From positions 1 to 23,312 of the forward strand of contig DBYB01000041.1 of NCBI GenBank assembly GCA_002309995.1: a stretch of DNA of 23,312 bases, read 5' to 3'. Every line of letters starts with the position of its first letter. Position 1 is the first letter of the stretch. Origin of the DNA: Bacteroidales bacterium UBA1197. Lineage in GTDB: Bacteria > Bacteroidota > Bacteroidia > Bacteroidales > UBA932. Below are positions 7,074-15,364 of this stretch, one piece after another. A model generated the notes under the pieces. The model saw nothing but the letters and a program-made list of their open reading frames with translations. It was not told where the DNA came from and did no database searches. A program made the position numbers and the translations under genes.

Positions 7074-9761
7074 GTGAACCTTCTGTCGCGCATATGGTTT
7101 CCCGTAGCGGTGGTCTCGATGGCCGTCGCCGGAGCCTTGGGTATCGGACGGCCCGATGTGGAGTACCGCCTGTTGCCCGATCCGGTGACAACGAACGACA
7201 CCGTTATCTATGAGAAAGACACCTGGAAACTCAACCGCAAGGGAGACCTGGGCTCGTTCACCATTGCCGACAGCCTGCTGAATGACGCGGCCGATACCAC
7301 GGAGACGGTGCTCGACACCCTCCCGCACCTGACCGCACGCGACACCATCAAAGTACCTGATTCCCTGCGCCTTACCGACCCGTTCCGGTACAAGTACTAT
7401 GTGGCGTTGATAGATTCGCTCACACATGTAATCGTGCGCGACTCCCTCAAGCACAGTTCCGACTCGCTGAAGATTACGGTAGATACGCTCATCAACCGCA
7501 ATTTCCCCGATTCGGCCGAGCGCAACCGTATCCACGCCCTGCAGGACTCTCTTGACTGGAGGATGATAGACTCCATCTACGTGGCCGACTCCACCGCCAT
7601 CGCCAAGGCGGAGTTCCTCAAGTGGTACAACTCCCTGAGCCCCAAGGAGCGGAGGGCCTACGACCGCAAGCAGGAACTCCCCCGCAAGTTGGCCGAGGCC
7701 GACTCCCTGCGGCGTGTCAAGGAGAAGAAGCAGGAAGAAAGGGATTCCATCGTCGAGTTCACGCCGCGTATCCTGGAGACGTTCGCGCTCCACGACACAA
7801 TGCACTACAAGCGCATAATCGAGTGGACCGTGGACCAGGATTTCCACAGGCTGGATGTGAAGGTGCCCGATACAACCTACAACTACCATTACTACGACTA
7901 TCCGTTCTTCCGGAAGGATGTGAACGCCACCTGGCTGGGCGTATCCGGCTCGCCGGTGCAGTACTACAACTTCTTCAACCGCGAGAGCGACGAGCGGGTG
8001 GAGTTCTACAAAGCGCAGGAGGCCTGGTCTTTCTCGCCCAGGACGGTTCCCAACTACAACACCAAGACGCCCTACACGGAGCTTGCCTACTTCGGCACCC
8101 TGATGGCGGGCGACGCCAAGGAATCGGACAACCTGCACATTCTCACTACCCAGAACATTCTGCCGGAACTCAACTTTACCATTTCCTTTGACCGCTTCGG
8201 CGGAGGCGGAATCCTGGAGAGCGAAACGACCCGCAACAAGACCTTCTCCACCCGCCTCAACTACCTGGGCAAGAAGTATATGGGCCACATCGGCTACATC
8301 TACAACATGGTAAGCCGCTCAGAGAACGGAGGTATCACGGACAACACCTGGATACGAGACACCACGGTGGAGCCCCGTGAAATCCCGGTCACGCTCAGCG
8401 GGGCCGAATCGGTAATCACCAAGGACACCTGGTACCTCGACCAGCAGTACCGCATCCCCTTCGACTTCATCGAAAAGATAAAGGCTCGCAGGGATACTAC
8501 GGCAGCAAAAGACACCCTCGATGCTTCGGTGGACGCCCCTGCGGATACCATCAACCGCAACATCACCACCGCATTCATCGGGCACAGCAGCGAGTGGTCC
8601 ACCTACACCCGCAAATACACCGACAAGATCAGCAACGCCGCCGGGCGTGCGTTCTACAACGACGTATTCAACTTCGGCCCCTCCAGCGCCGACTCGCTGG
8701 GCACGATGAAACTGGACAACAAGATCTTCCTGCGCCTGCAGCCTTGGGGCAGCGAGGGCATAGTGTCCAAACTCGACGTTGGCGCCGGCGATATGCTGCG
8801 GCACTACTTCGACAGTTCATCCGTACGGCCGCAGAAACACGTGGAGAACTCATTCTACGTGTATGCGGGCGCCGAGGGCCAGCTGAGCCGCTACTTCGCA
8901 TGGAACGCCAAGGCCAAGTTCAACCTGCTTGGCTACAACATAGGCGACACGGAGATTGAGGGAGGAATGGTCTTCAACTTCTACCCGTTCCGCCGCGCGC
9001 GCAGGAGCCCTGTGACCCTGAGAGCCGGCGTGGAAACCCGCCTGCTCACGCCCGACTACTACCAGAGGGTGCTGAATACCAACCACTTCCGTTGGGAGAA
9101 CGACTTCGCCAAGACTTCCACCACCAAGATTACCGGCAGCATTTCCATCCCCTATTGGCGCTTCGACGCTCAGGTGGGCTACGCGCTGCTGGCTAACAAC
9201 ATCTACTACGACAACCTCGGCATAGTGCAGCAGAACACCATCCCGATGAGCGTGATATCAGCTTCCATACGCAAGGACTTCGTGCTCGGGCCGATGCATT
9301 TTGACAACAGGGTGCTGGTGCAGTACTCCTCCGAGCCCGACATCATCCCCCTGCCGCTGGCTGCCGCAAATCTCCGCTGGTACGCCCAGTTCGTGGTGCA
9401 GAAAGACGAGAGCAAGAAGCACAACGTGATGGAAATGCAGATAGGCGTAAACGGCGTATGGAACACCGCCTGGTACGCTCCTGCGTGGAATCCCGCTCTT
9501 GGCGTATTCCACAACCAGAACGTAAACCTCTACAACAACGGCCCCTACTTCGACATCTTCGTGAACATCCAGTGGAAGAAGTGCTGCATCTTCGTGAAGT
9601 ACCAGAACTTCGGGCGCGGCTGGCCGATGCGGGAGAAGGACTACTTCACCGCCGACCATTATATCTATACGACCGACGGCTCCGACGGAGTTAAGTTCGG
9701 CATCTTCTGGCCGTTCTACTTCTCCACCGACAAGAGCATCACCCACTCGCATTCGCACTAG
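7074..9761 (+). CDS. Putative outer-membrane porin (Porin_10 type)
   Basis: 895-aa exported protein with a signal-peptide-like N-terminus (about residues 5-23). A long periplasm-facing N-terminal region (about 30-270) is rich in Asp, Ser and Leu (repeated DSL triplets). The remainder is full of alternating aromatic/polar strands typical of an outer-membrane beta barrel (for example EVETRLLTPDYYQ-like strands, KKCCIFVKYQNFGRG, VKFGIFWPFYF). The C-terminal part looks like the Bacteroidota putative porin family. The start is GTG at 7074, which supplies the only full signal peptide; the next ATG lies inside the hydrophobic core. The tail ends in alternating His-Ser instead of a terminal Phe. It is followed after 5 nt by the permease gene. 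Confidence 0.82.
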   Translation: MNLLSRIWFPVAVVSMAVAGALGIGRPDVEYRLLPDPVTTNDTVIYEKDTWKLNRKGDLGSFTIADSLLNDAADTTETVLDTLPHLTARDTIKVPDSLRLTDPFRYKYYVALIDSLTHVIVRDSLKHSSDSLKITVDTLINRNFPDSAERNRIHALQDSLDWRMIDSIYVADSTAIAKAEFLKWYNSLSPKERRAYDRKQELPRKLAEADSLRRVKEKKQEERDSIVEFTPRILETFALHDTMHYKRIIEWTVDQDFHRLDVKVPDTTYNYHYYDYPFFRKDVNATWLGVSGSPVQYYNFFNRESDERVEFYKAQEAWSFSPRTVPNYNTKTPYTELAYFGTLMAGDAKESDNLHILTTQNILPELNFTISFDRFGGGGILESETTRNKTFSTRLNYLGKKYMGHIGYIYNMVSRSENGGITDNTWIRDTTVEPREIPVTLSGAESVITKDTWYLDQQYRIPFDFIEKIKARRDTTAAKDTLDASVDAPADTINRNITTAFIGHSSEWSTYTRKYTDKISNAAGRAFYNDVFNFGPSSADSLGTMKLDNKIFLRLQPWGSEGIVSKLDVGAGDMLRHYFDSSSVRPQKHVENSFYVYAGAEGQLSRYFAWNAKAKFNLLGYNIGDTEIEGGMVFNFYPFRRARRSPVTLRAGVETRLLTPDYYQRVLNTNHFRWENDFAKTSTTKITGSISIPYWRFDAQVGYALLANNIYYDNLGIVQQNTIPMSVISASIRKDFVLGPMHFDNRVLVQYSSEPDIIPLPLAAANLRWYAQFVVQKDESKKHNVMEMQIGVNGVWNTAWYAPAWNPALGVFHNQNVNLYNNGPYFDIFVNIQWKKCCIFVKYQNFGRGWPMREKDYFTADHYIYTTDGSDGVKFGIFWPFYFSTDKSITHSHSH

Positions 9762-9766
9762 CAGCA

Positions 9767-10909
9767 ATGAGGGCCGAACCGTTCATAGCCGCCAAGCTGC
9801 GCTTCAAGGGCCGTCTCGCTATGGTTGCCATAGCGGTATCGTTCTTCGTGATGATACTGTCGCTGGCTGTTTCCGGCGGCTTCCGGCACGAGATACGCAG
9901 CGGCGTGTCCCGCATCGCAGGCGACATCCAGGTGCGCGGCACCACCGAGCCCATCGACATCCATCCGTCCTACTACGGACAACTGGAGGCACTCGAGGGC
10001 CTGGAATCCATCACCCCCGTGGTATGGAGGCCCGGCATAGTGAAGGGCGACGAAGACATATGCGGAGTGATGGTGAAGGGCGTGCCGATGCCCGATTCCT
10101 GCTCGCTGCAGGCCCGCATCCCCCGGGAACTCGCCACCCGTATGAAACTTGAGCCCGGCAGCACTATGACCACCTGGTTCGTGGACGAAAGGGCCAAGGC
10201 ACGGCGGTTCAAGGTGGTTTCCGTGTACGACGGCATCATCGACGCCGACAGCGGCCTCGTGGTGGAAGTCCCGCTTGCCGATATGCAGCGCCTGTGCGGC
10301 TGGACGGCAGACGAAGCCTCAGCGCTGGAGGTAATCGTAAGCGAACCCTGGAAGGACAACTGGCATATGAAGCTGAAGGCCGGGGAGATAAGCTGGATGT
10401 CGTACGGCTCGCACACGGAAGACGAAGACATACTCAATGCCACCACCGTTACCGACCGCTACCCGCAAATCTTCGACTGGCTGGACCTCATAGACTACAA
10501 CGTGCTGATTATCATCATACTGATGACTGTAGTCGCAGGGTTCAATATGATTTCCGGGCTGCTCATACTGTTGTTCCGCCACATCTCAACGATAGGTATG
10601 CTGAAGAGCCTGGGTATGGGCAATAAGGCAATCGCAGGCGTGTTCCTGCGCGTGGCGGCGCGCATCGTGCTGACAGGAACGCTCATCGGCAACGCCGCAG
10701 CCCTGCTGTTCTGCTTCCTGGAAGACAAGACGCATCTTATCAAGCTGAATCCGGTGAACTACTTCGTATCCTACGTTCCCGTACGCCTCGATCCGGGGCT
10801 GGTGCTGGCAGTAGACTTCGCCGCCTTCGCGGGAATCATGCTGCTGCTTCTGATTCCCACGCTGTTCATATCTACAGTGGATCCCGCACAGACCGTGCGG
10901 GTGAAGTAA
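9767..10909 (+). CDS. FtsX-family ABC permease, LolC/LolE-like
   Basis: 380-aa integral membrane protein with the MacB/LolCE layout: one N-terminal membrane segment (about 17-37), a large periplasmic domain (about 40-240), then three segments (about 243-270, 292-318, 344-370). Between the second and third segments lies RHISTIGMLKSLGMGN (271-286), the FtsX-type coupling helix that contacts the ATPase. By family it would belong to a lipoprotein-releasing or related mechanotransmission exporter in the inner membrane. No ATPase (LolD-like) gene lies in this window, so the partner must be encoded elsewhere. Sits at the end of the four-gene unit, directly after the porin, and is convergent with queA with only 10 nt between stops. 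Confidence 0.88.
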   Translation: MRAEPFIAAKLRFKGRLAMVAIAVSFFVMILSLAVSGGFRHEIRSGVSRIAGDIQVRGTTEPIDIHPSYYGQLEALEGLESITPVVWRPGIVKGDEDICGVMVKGVPMPDSCSLQARIPRELATRMKLEPGSTMTTWFVDERAKARRFKVVSVYDGIIDADSGLVVEVPLADMQRLCGWTADEASALEVIVSEPWKDNWHMKLKAGEISWMSYGSHTEDEDILNATTVTDRYPQIFDWLDLIDYNVLIIIILMTVVAGFNMISGLLILLFRHISTIGMLKSLGMGNKAIAGVFLRVAARIVLTGTLIGNAAALLFCFLEDKTHLIKLNPVNYFVSYVPVRLDPGLVLAVDFAAFAGIMLLLLIPTLFISTVDPAQTVRVK

Positions 10910-10919
10910 CGCGCCGCCG

Positions 10920-11969
10920 CTAGATAATCAGCAGGGCGTCGCCGTAAGGGCCGAAGCGATAATTGTTCTCCAGCGCTACCTCGTAGGCGTTCATCACCTT
11001 GTCGAAGCCGCCGAAAGCCGCCTCCATCATAAGCATGGTAGAGCACGGACGGTGGAAGTTGGACACGAACGCGTCGGCTATCGAGAACTCGTAGGGCGGG
11101 AAGATGAACTTGTTGGTCCAGGTATCGTTGGCCCTGATCTCCTTGTTAGTGGTCACGTATGTCTCCAGAGCGCGGATTACGGTTACGCCAACGGCGCAGA
11201 TCTTATGGCCTGCGCGTTTGGTGGAGTTGATCTGGTTGGCGGCTTCGTCGCTGATGATCATATGCTCGCTGTCCACGCGGTGCTTCGAGAGGTCTTCCAC
11301 ATCCACGCTGCGGAAGTGGCCTATTCCCATATGCACGGTGATGAATGTCTTCTCCACATCGTTGAGAATCATACGGTTCATCAGCTCGCGGGAGAAATGC
11401 AGGCCGGCGGCGGGAGCGGAAACCGCACCTTCCTGGCTGGCGTAGATTGTCTGGAAATTCTCGGCGTCTTCCGGAGTAACTTCTTCCTTAACCCACTCGG
11501 GCACAGGGGTCTGGCCAAGGGCGAAAAGGGACTCCTTGAACTCCTCGTACGGACCGTCGTACAGGAAACGGAGTGTACGGCCACGGGAAGTGGTGTTGTC
11601 TATCACCTCGGCCACCATGCTCTCATCCTCACCGAAGTAGAGTTTGTTGCCGATGCGGATCTTGCGGGCGGGCTCCACTATCACGTCCCACAGGCGCTGC
11701 TCCTTGTTGAGCTCGCGCAGCAGGAACACCATGATGTCGGCTCCGGTCTTCTCCTTCTTGCCGAAGAGTTTGGCGGGGAAAACCTTGGTGTCGTTGAACA
11801 CGAAGCGGTCGCCCTTGCCGAAGTAATCCAGTATGTCCTTGAATTGCTTGTGCTCTATTTCTCCGGTGTCCTTGTGAAGGACCATAAGTTTGCATTCATC
11901 GCGCCAGCGGGTAGGTTCCTTGGCGATTCTCTCCTCGGGGAGATCGAAGTTGAACTGGGAAAGTTTCAT
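10920..11969 (-). CDS. queA: S-adenosylmethionine:tRNA ribosyltransferase-isomerase
   Basis: Transfers and isomerises the ribose of SAM onto preQ1 at tRNA position 34, the penultimate step of queuosine synthesis. It is 349 aa, full length. Signatures: N-terminal FDLPEERIAKEPTRWRD (residues 8-24), VFNDTKVFPAKLFG, EGAVSAPAAGLHF in the middle, VHMGIGHFRSV (variant of the usual LHVGxGTF, as in other Bacteroidota), and NFHRPCSTMLMMEAAF near the end. A weak promoter is seen just upstream: TATCTTTA at 11989-11982 (7 of 8). The gene is single, with the Nudix gene upstream on the same strand but separated by 53 nt. Confidence 0.96.
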   Translation of the reverse strand: MKLSQFNFDLPEERIAKEPTRWRDECKLMVLHKDTGEIEHKQFKDILDYFGKGDRFVFNDTKVFPAKLFGKKEKTGADIMVFLLRELNKEQRLWDVIVEPARKIRIGNKLYFGEDESMVAEVIDNTTSRGRTLRFLYDGPYEEFKESLFALGQTPVPEWVKEEVTPEDAENFQTIYASQEGAVSAPAAGLHFSRELMNRMILNDVEKTFITVHMGIGHFRSVDVEDLSKHRVDSEHMIISDEAANQINSTKRAGHKICAVGVTVIRALETYVTTNKEIRANDTWTNKFIFPPYEFSIADAFVSNFHRPCSTMLMMEAAFGGFDKVMNAYEVALENNYRFGPYGDALLII

Positions 11970-11981
11970 CTGGTTCCGTAC

Positions 11982-11989
11982 TAAAGATA
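11982..11989 (-). promoter_or_regulatory. Possible -7 box of queA
   Basis: Minus strand TATCTTTA at 11989-11982 matches TAnnTTTG in 7 of 8 positions and would give a leader of about 8 nt. A TTTG at 12017-12014 lies 24 nt upstream, too far for a standard -33 box. Weak support. Confidence 0.35.
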
Positions 11990-12022
11990 CTTACTATATA
12001 CGGAACTACGGAGCAAAAAGTT

Positions 12023-12634
12023 TCACACCTTTGCTTCCCGGAAAACTTCAAGTATGGAAGGGTATGTGTTTTTGAGATAGGGAGGAAGGCTCGACTTCGC
12101 CACCCAGGCCGCCTTGCTGATGTCTTCTTCGCGCTGCGGGGTAAGGTCAACCGGATTGGTGTAGAGCATATCGTACCACCAGGTATGCTTGAGGTGCCAT
12201 ACGCCGTCGCGCAGGTAGCAATGGTCGGTCACGCAAATAAGATTCCTGAGTTCCAGTTCATCCACCCCGGTTTCCTCCTGCACCTCGCGCAGGGCGGTTA
12301 CGCTTATATCCTCTCCCCGCTCCTGATGGCCCTTGGGGAGGTCCCAGAGCCCGTTGCGGCTAATCAGCAGGTAGTCCCCGCGGCGGTTGCAAACGAGCCC
12401 ACCGGCAGCGTTGACCTCGCGAAACTCGGCGCATAGCCTGCGGTACATACGACCGGTGTTTTCCGTCGGAATGTACACCTTGCTGAGACTTTCGGAAGCC
12501 TTGAACATACTCACCAGGGTGTGCATATCTATCCTCTCCCCGAAGTGGAACTCGATGGAATTGGGATCGGCGAGAGCCTGGTCGGACGGTTCGCAGATTA
12601 TGATGCAGCGCTTCTCGAAGTAAATCTTATGCAT
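12023..12634 (-). CDS. Nudix hydrolase with N-terminal extension
   Basis: 203-aa protein. The Nudix box is complete: G102 HQERG E108 DISVTAL R116 E117 VQ E120 E121 T G123 V, the metal-binding signature for hydrolysing nucleoside diphosphate derivatives. WDLPKGH directly precedes it. About 75 N-terminal residues before the Nudix fold have no recognisable motif. The start at 12634 (MHKIYFEKR) was chosen because an upstream alternative at 12688 would run through the palindromic promoter region and its residues look non-coding. Substrate is unknown. It is transcribed divergently from the SRPBCC gene with an unusual overlapping promoter arrangement. Confidence 0.88.
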   Translation of the reverse strand: MHKIYFEKRCIIICEPSDQALADPNSIEFHFGERIDMHTLVSMFKASESLSKVYIPTENTGRMYRRLCAEFREVNAAGGLVCNRRGDYLLISRNGLWDLPKGHQERGEDISVTALREVQEETGVDELELRNLICVTDHCYLRDGVWHLKHTWWYDMLYTNPVDLTPQREEDISKAAWVAKSSLPPYLKNTYPSILEVFREAKV

Positions 12635-12642
12635 TTGTTTTG

Positions 12643-12650
12643 TATATTTG
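12643..12650 (+). promoter_or_regulatory. -7 box of the SRPBCC-rsmF unit
   Basis: TATATTTG is a perfect TAnnTTTG match. Predicted start near 12654 gives a leader of about 45 nt. No -33 TTTG is visible at 19-21 nt upstream. The box is the left end of the imperfect palindrome 12643-12684. Confidence 0.55.
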
Positions 12651-12676
12651 CAGGGCAGGGCTTGCGTCCTGCACTG

Positions 12677-12684
12677 CAAATTTA
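12677..12684 (-). promoter_or_regulatory. -7 box of the Nudix gene
   Basis: The minus strand reads TAAATTTG at 12684-12677, a perfect match. Predicted start near 12673 gives a leader of about 39 nt. No -33 box is seen. It lies downstream of the plus-strand box, so the two promoters point at each other. Confidence 0.5.
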
Positions 12685-12698
12685 ACAATTTTACAGAT

Positions 12699-13133
12699 AT
12701 GGCAGCACATTATGAGAGCAAGCACGGCACGGTATCCATCCCGTCCGAGCAATTATATATGAGTTTCACCGACCTGAGCGTGTTCACCCAGTCCCTCCCG
12801 GCAGAATACAAAGACTCTGTAACGGCCGACTACGACACCCTCCACGCCAAAGTGCAGGGCTTCGACATAGGTGTGCGCGTGGCCGAACGCAGGCCCTACA
12901 GCCTCATCAGGCTGGAAGACGACGGCGCCCCCTTCCACTTCAGCGTCGTCGCCCACTTCGAGGCGGAGGACCCAGGCACCACCGATTTCTGGCTGGAGGT
13001 CGATGCCGACCTCAACCTGGTGATGAAGGCCATGCTCGGCGGGCGCATCAAGGAGGCCCTCGACAAAGCGGTGGACGGCCTTGTGAGCGTGTCCCAGGGC
13101 AAGAAGCCCCAGTTCCCCTCCGACCTCGGATAA
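12699..13133 (+). CDS. SRPBCC (START-like) family protein
   Basis: 144-aa cytoplasmic protein resembling the small SRPBCC proteins of Bacteroidota. The pattern is an N-terminal strand with a Ser-rich VSIPSEQLYMSFTDLSVF, then alternating strands (VQGFDIGVRVAERRP, LIRLEDDGAPFHFSVVAHFE, DFWLEVDADLNLVMKAML), and a long C-terminal helix. The fold forms a hydrophobic ligand cavity; the ligand is unknown. The ATG at 12699 fits the family start; an earlier in-frame start (12648) would translate the palindromic promoter region. Stop and next start overlap as TAATG, so it is translationally coupled to the rsmF-like gene. Confidence 0.8.
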   Translation: MAAHYESKHGTVSIPSEQLYMSFTDLSVFTQSLPAEYKDSVTADYDTLHAKVQGFDIGVRVAERRPYSLIRLEDDGAPFHFSVVAHFEAEDPGTTDFWLEVDADLNLVMKAMLGGRIKEALDKAVDGLVSVSQGKKPQFPSDLG

Positions 13134-14275
13134 TGGAGACGGCTTCCGTATCCATACGCCTGAATCCCTTCAAGGGCTCCGACGGCCCTGCGGGCGAGCC
13201 CGTACCCTGGAGCCCGTTCGGCCGCATACTATCCAGCCGCCCGTCGTTCACCACCGACCCGCGCCTTCACGCCGGATGCTACTACGTGCAAGACTCGTCG
13301 GCGATGTTCGTGGGGCACGTGTTCCGGCGCGAACTGGCCCGAATCGGCAAGACCGGCGGCCTGCGGGTGCTTGACCTGTGCGCGGCTCCCGGCGGCAAGA
13401 CCACCGACCTGGCGGCATCGCTCCGGCTGGCCTGCGGGAACGATTTCGAACTGATTTCCAATGAGGTAATGCGAGCGCGCGTGGGTGCGTTGCTCGACAA
13501 CGTCGCGCTGTGGGGCGACCCTGCCGTCACCGTCACCAGCCTCGACCCGGCGGTCTTCGGCAAACTTCTGCCGGGTTATTTCGACATCATCGTAGCCGAC
13601 GTGCCCTGCAGCGGCGAAGGTATGTTCCGAAAGGACGCACGCGCCCGCGAGGAATGGAGCCCCGCCGTGGTGGAACTCTGCGCCGCCCGCCAGAAACGCA
13701 TCCTGGCCGACGTGTGGCCGGCGCTGCGGGAAGGCGGCGTGCTGGTCTATTCCACCTGCACCTATGAGGACGCGGAGAACGACGCCAACCTGCGTTGGGC
13801 GGCCGAAGAGTTGGGCGGAGAACTGTTGCCGCCGGAGGATGGATTCGCTGCCCGGGGCGTTCGGACGACAGATTGCGGCAACCTGTTGAAGGCAGGAGAG
13901 GTGCCCGGCGAGGGGCAATGGGCCGGCGCACTGGTGAAAACGGCCCCGGCGCCCGGACTGCGCAGGTACGACCTGCAGGCACTGCGGCCGCTCCGCAGCG
14001 GCACTCCGGAGCCCGTCCGCAAGGGCAGCGACATCATCCCGCATCCCGACCAGGCGCTCGACATCTTCTTCGACCGCAACTCGTATCCCTGCGTGGAGGT
14101 GGACCTGCAAACGGCCCTGCGCTTCCTGCACCGCGACGCGCTGACCCTGCCCGATGCGCCCCGTGGCTATAACGCAATATGTTTTAAAGGTCACCCTCTC
14201 GGGTTCGTAAAGAATCTCGGCACCCGCTGCAACAACCTCCACCCCATGAGCCGCCGCATCCTGATGGATGTCTGA
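13133..14275 (+). CDS. RsmF/NOL1-NOP2-Sun family rRNA cytosine-C5 methyltransferase, compact form
   Basis: Methylates a cytosine of 16S rRNA using SAM, by family assignment. SAM-binding motif CAAPGGKT at residues 83-90; motif IV DVPCSGEGMF with C159; motif VI YSTCTYEDAEN with C209. These are the two cysteines used for catalysis and product release. The RsmF-type C-terminal domain is recognisable (HPDQALDIFFDRNSYP, then GFVKNLGTRCNNLHP). At 380 aa it is clearly shorter than the roughly 460-480 aa usual in Bacteroidota. The N-terminus begins right at the SIRLNP strand, lacking the customary leading helix of about 25 residues, and the linker after motif VI is compressed. All catalytic parts are present. 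The start overlaps the previous stop by 1 nt. Confidence 0.88.
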   Translation: METASVSIRLNPFKGSDGPAGEPVPWSPFGRILSSRPSFTTDPRLHAGCYYVQDSSAMFVGHVFRRELARIGKTGGLRVLDLCAAPGGKTTDLAASLRLACGNDFELISNEVMRARVGALLDNVALWGDPAVTVTSLDPAVFGKLLPGYFDIIVADVPCSGEGMFRKDARAREEWSPAVVELCAARQKRILADVWPALREGGVLVYSTCTYEDAENDANLRWAAEELGGELLPPEDGFAARGVRTTDCGNLLKAGEVPGEGQWAGALVKTAPAPGLRRYDLQALRPLRSGTPEPVRKGSDIIPHPDQALDIFFDRNSYPCVEVDLQTALRFLHRDALTLPDAPRGYNAICFKGHPLGFVKNLGTRCNNLHPMSRRILMDV

Positions 14276-14284
14276 GCAGCCGGG

Positions 14285-14821
14285 TTACTGAAGTCCCAGG
14301 TCGACGTTGCGGGGTTCGACTATGTCGTAAACGGTGAATGTACCGTTCCTGATTTTCATTTCGGAACCGTCAGAAGCTGAGAGGTCGAATTCGAAATATA
14401 TGGCGAACGCAATACCTGGCAGAATGTTATTCCTGAAGGTTATACATCCGCCGTCACAAACATAATCTTTGCCTTCGTAGAGCCAGTCGAACGAAACATT
14501 GAAATATTCATCTCCCCTGGAATAATCGTACTTTACGCCGTATTTAAAAGGACCGTCACTGGCTGCCTGGAGCTTTAGCCCGCTGTCCTTGTCGAAGAAG
14601 CGGAACACTATCTGCCCGTCGTCCATCAAGAAGAACTCCGGGGTGGAATACTCATACACGGTGGGATAAGAGTCGTATCCGCACTCAGCCTTCTCAAACT
14701 TGCCGTTGTAATTGAGGGTGCACCTCCACCGCGGAGCCTGTATCTTGATTTCTATCATGCAGGCCGAGACGCAGAAGGCCACCAGTATCGGAATCAGAAT
14801 CCTTATGCCGCGTGCGTTCAT
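14285..14821 (-). CDS. Putative lipoprotein, second of a tandem pair
   Basis: 178 aa, not recognised as a named family. The N-terminus is a lipoprotein signal: MNARGIR followed by a hydrophobic core and the lipobox VSAC with C21. The mature part is strand-rich with many Tyr, Phe and Asp residues, ending in KIRNGTFTVYDI, a pattern common in beta-sandwich surface or periplasmic lipoproteins of Bacteroidota. Its start ATG overlaps the stop of the preceding lipoprotein gene by 4 nt (ATGA). Segments such as AASDGPFKYGVKYDYS align with ASNGPVFIDGRRYEYY of its neighbour, so the two look like divergent paralogues. Base use is visibly more A/T-rich than flanking housekeeping genes. Confidence 0.8.
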   Translation of the reverse strand: MNARGIRILIPILVAFCVSACMIEIKIQAPRWRCTLNYNGKFEKAECGYDSYPTVYEYSTPEFFLMDDGQIVFRFFDKDSGLKLQAASDGPFKYGVKYDYSRGDEYFNVSFDWLYEGKDYVCDGGCITFRNNILPGIAFAIYFEFDLSASDGSEMKIRNGTFTVYDIVEPRNVDLGLQ

Positions 14822-15363
14822 TGCTCTTCTTGTTTTATCAAGTTCTTGACGTCGTTCCCCTGGAATCTGCGTCCCACCTGGATAATACCGTCTGTTATGT
14901 CATATTCCCGGTTATTGCCATTGGCGTGGAGCTCGAACCTGACATCATAACGGCAGTACGGCTCAGTCGTGTGCCTGGTAATACTGAACCAGCCATCAGA
15001 GACGACGGCATCTGCAGGCAGACGGAAGGTGCTGTGCTTAGTATTCTGCAAGTAGTAGTACTCGTAGCGTCTTCCATCTATGAAAACCGGACCGTTGCTT
15101 GCCAGCAGGAGCGACATATCATTTGTCTTCAGTTCAAAGATGGCGACGCTTTGATTGGAACTCAGATTGAGGAGACGGATGCCGGAGCCGAAACTGTAAG
15201 GCTCCATACTGTAATATTCCAGATGCCCCCAGTCTTCATATACATAATGCTGCCCGTCCACCGTATATTCTATATGCACGAAGGGCTCTCCGGTATAAGT
15301 ATTGTCCGGTTTACAGGCTGCAAGGCAGATTGCGGCAATAAATACGGCAACGATTCTTCTCAT
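14818..15363 (-). CDS. Putative lipoprotein, first of a tandem pair
   Basis: 181 aa, no named family recognised. Signal MRRIVAVFIAAICLAAC: the lipobox is LAAC with C17, followed by KPDN. The mature domain is predicted all-beta, with a C-terminal EYDITDGIIQVGRR that matches the position of RNGTFTVYDI in the neighbour. It starts 1 nt after the stop of the barrel-like gene and overlaps the next gene by 4 nt, so the three are one operon. Location is probably the outer membrane, inner or outer face; the residues after the Cys (KPDN) do not clearly decide surface export. Confidence 0.8.
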   Translation of the reverse strand: MRRIVAVFIAAICLAACKPDNTYTGEPFVHIEYTVDGQHYVYEDWGHLEYYSMEPYSFGSGIRLLNLSSNQSVAIFELKTNDMSLLLASNGPVFIDGRRYEYYYLQNTKHSTFRLPADAVVSDGWFSITRHTTEPYCRYDVRFELHANGNNREYDITDGIIQVGRRFQGNDVKNLIKQEEQ

Positions 15364-15364
15364 A

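Larger units (their letters stand above)
12643..12684. repeat. 42-bp imperfect palindrome between Nudix and SRPBCC genes
   Basis: Two 19-nt arms around a 4-nt centre (TTGC). Left arm TATATTTGCAGGGCAGGGC; the right arm read on the opposite strand is TAAATTTGCAGTGCAGGAC, 16 of 19 identical. Each arm starts with a -7 promoter box. The plus-strand transcript would begin with a small GCAGG/CCTGC hairpin, extended by a G-T and a C-G pair. Confidence 0.8.

Noticed and set aside
7059..8288. 409-aa open frame on the minus strand opposite the porin gene
   Set aside because: Antisense shadow; rich in Val/Gly/His with no domain, and it overlaps the end of the CPBP gene.
11052..11984. 310-aa plus-strand frame opposite queA
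   Set aside because: Shadow frame; queA is complete with all signatures.
12648..12698. 17-residue N-terminal extension of the SRPBCC protein
   Set aside because: It would translate the palindromic promoter region and start before or at the predicted transcription start.
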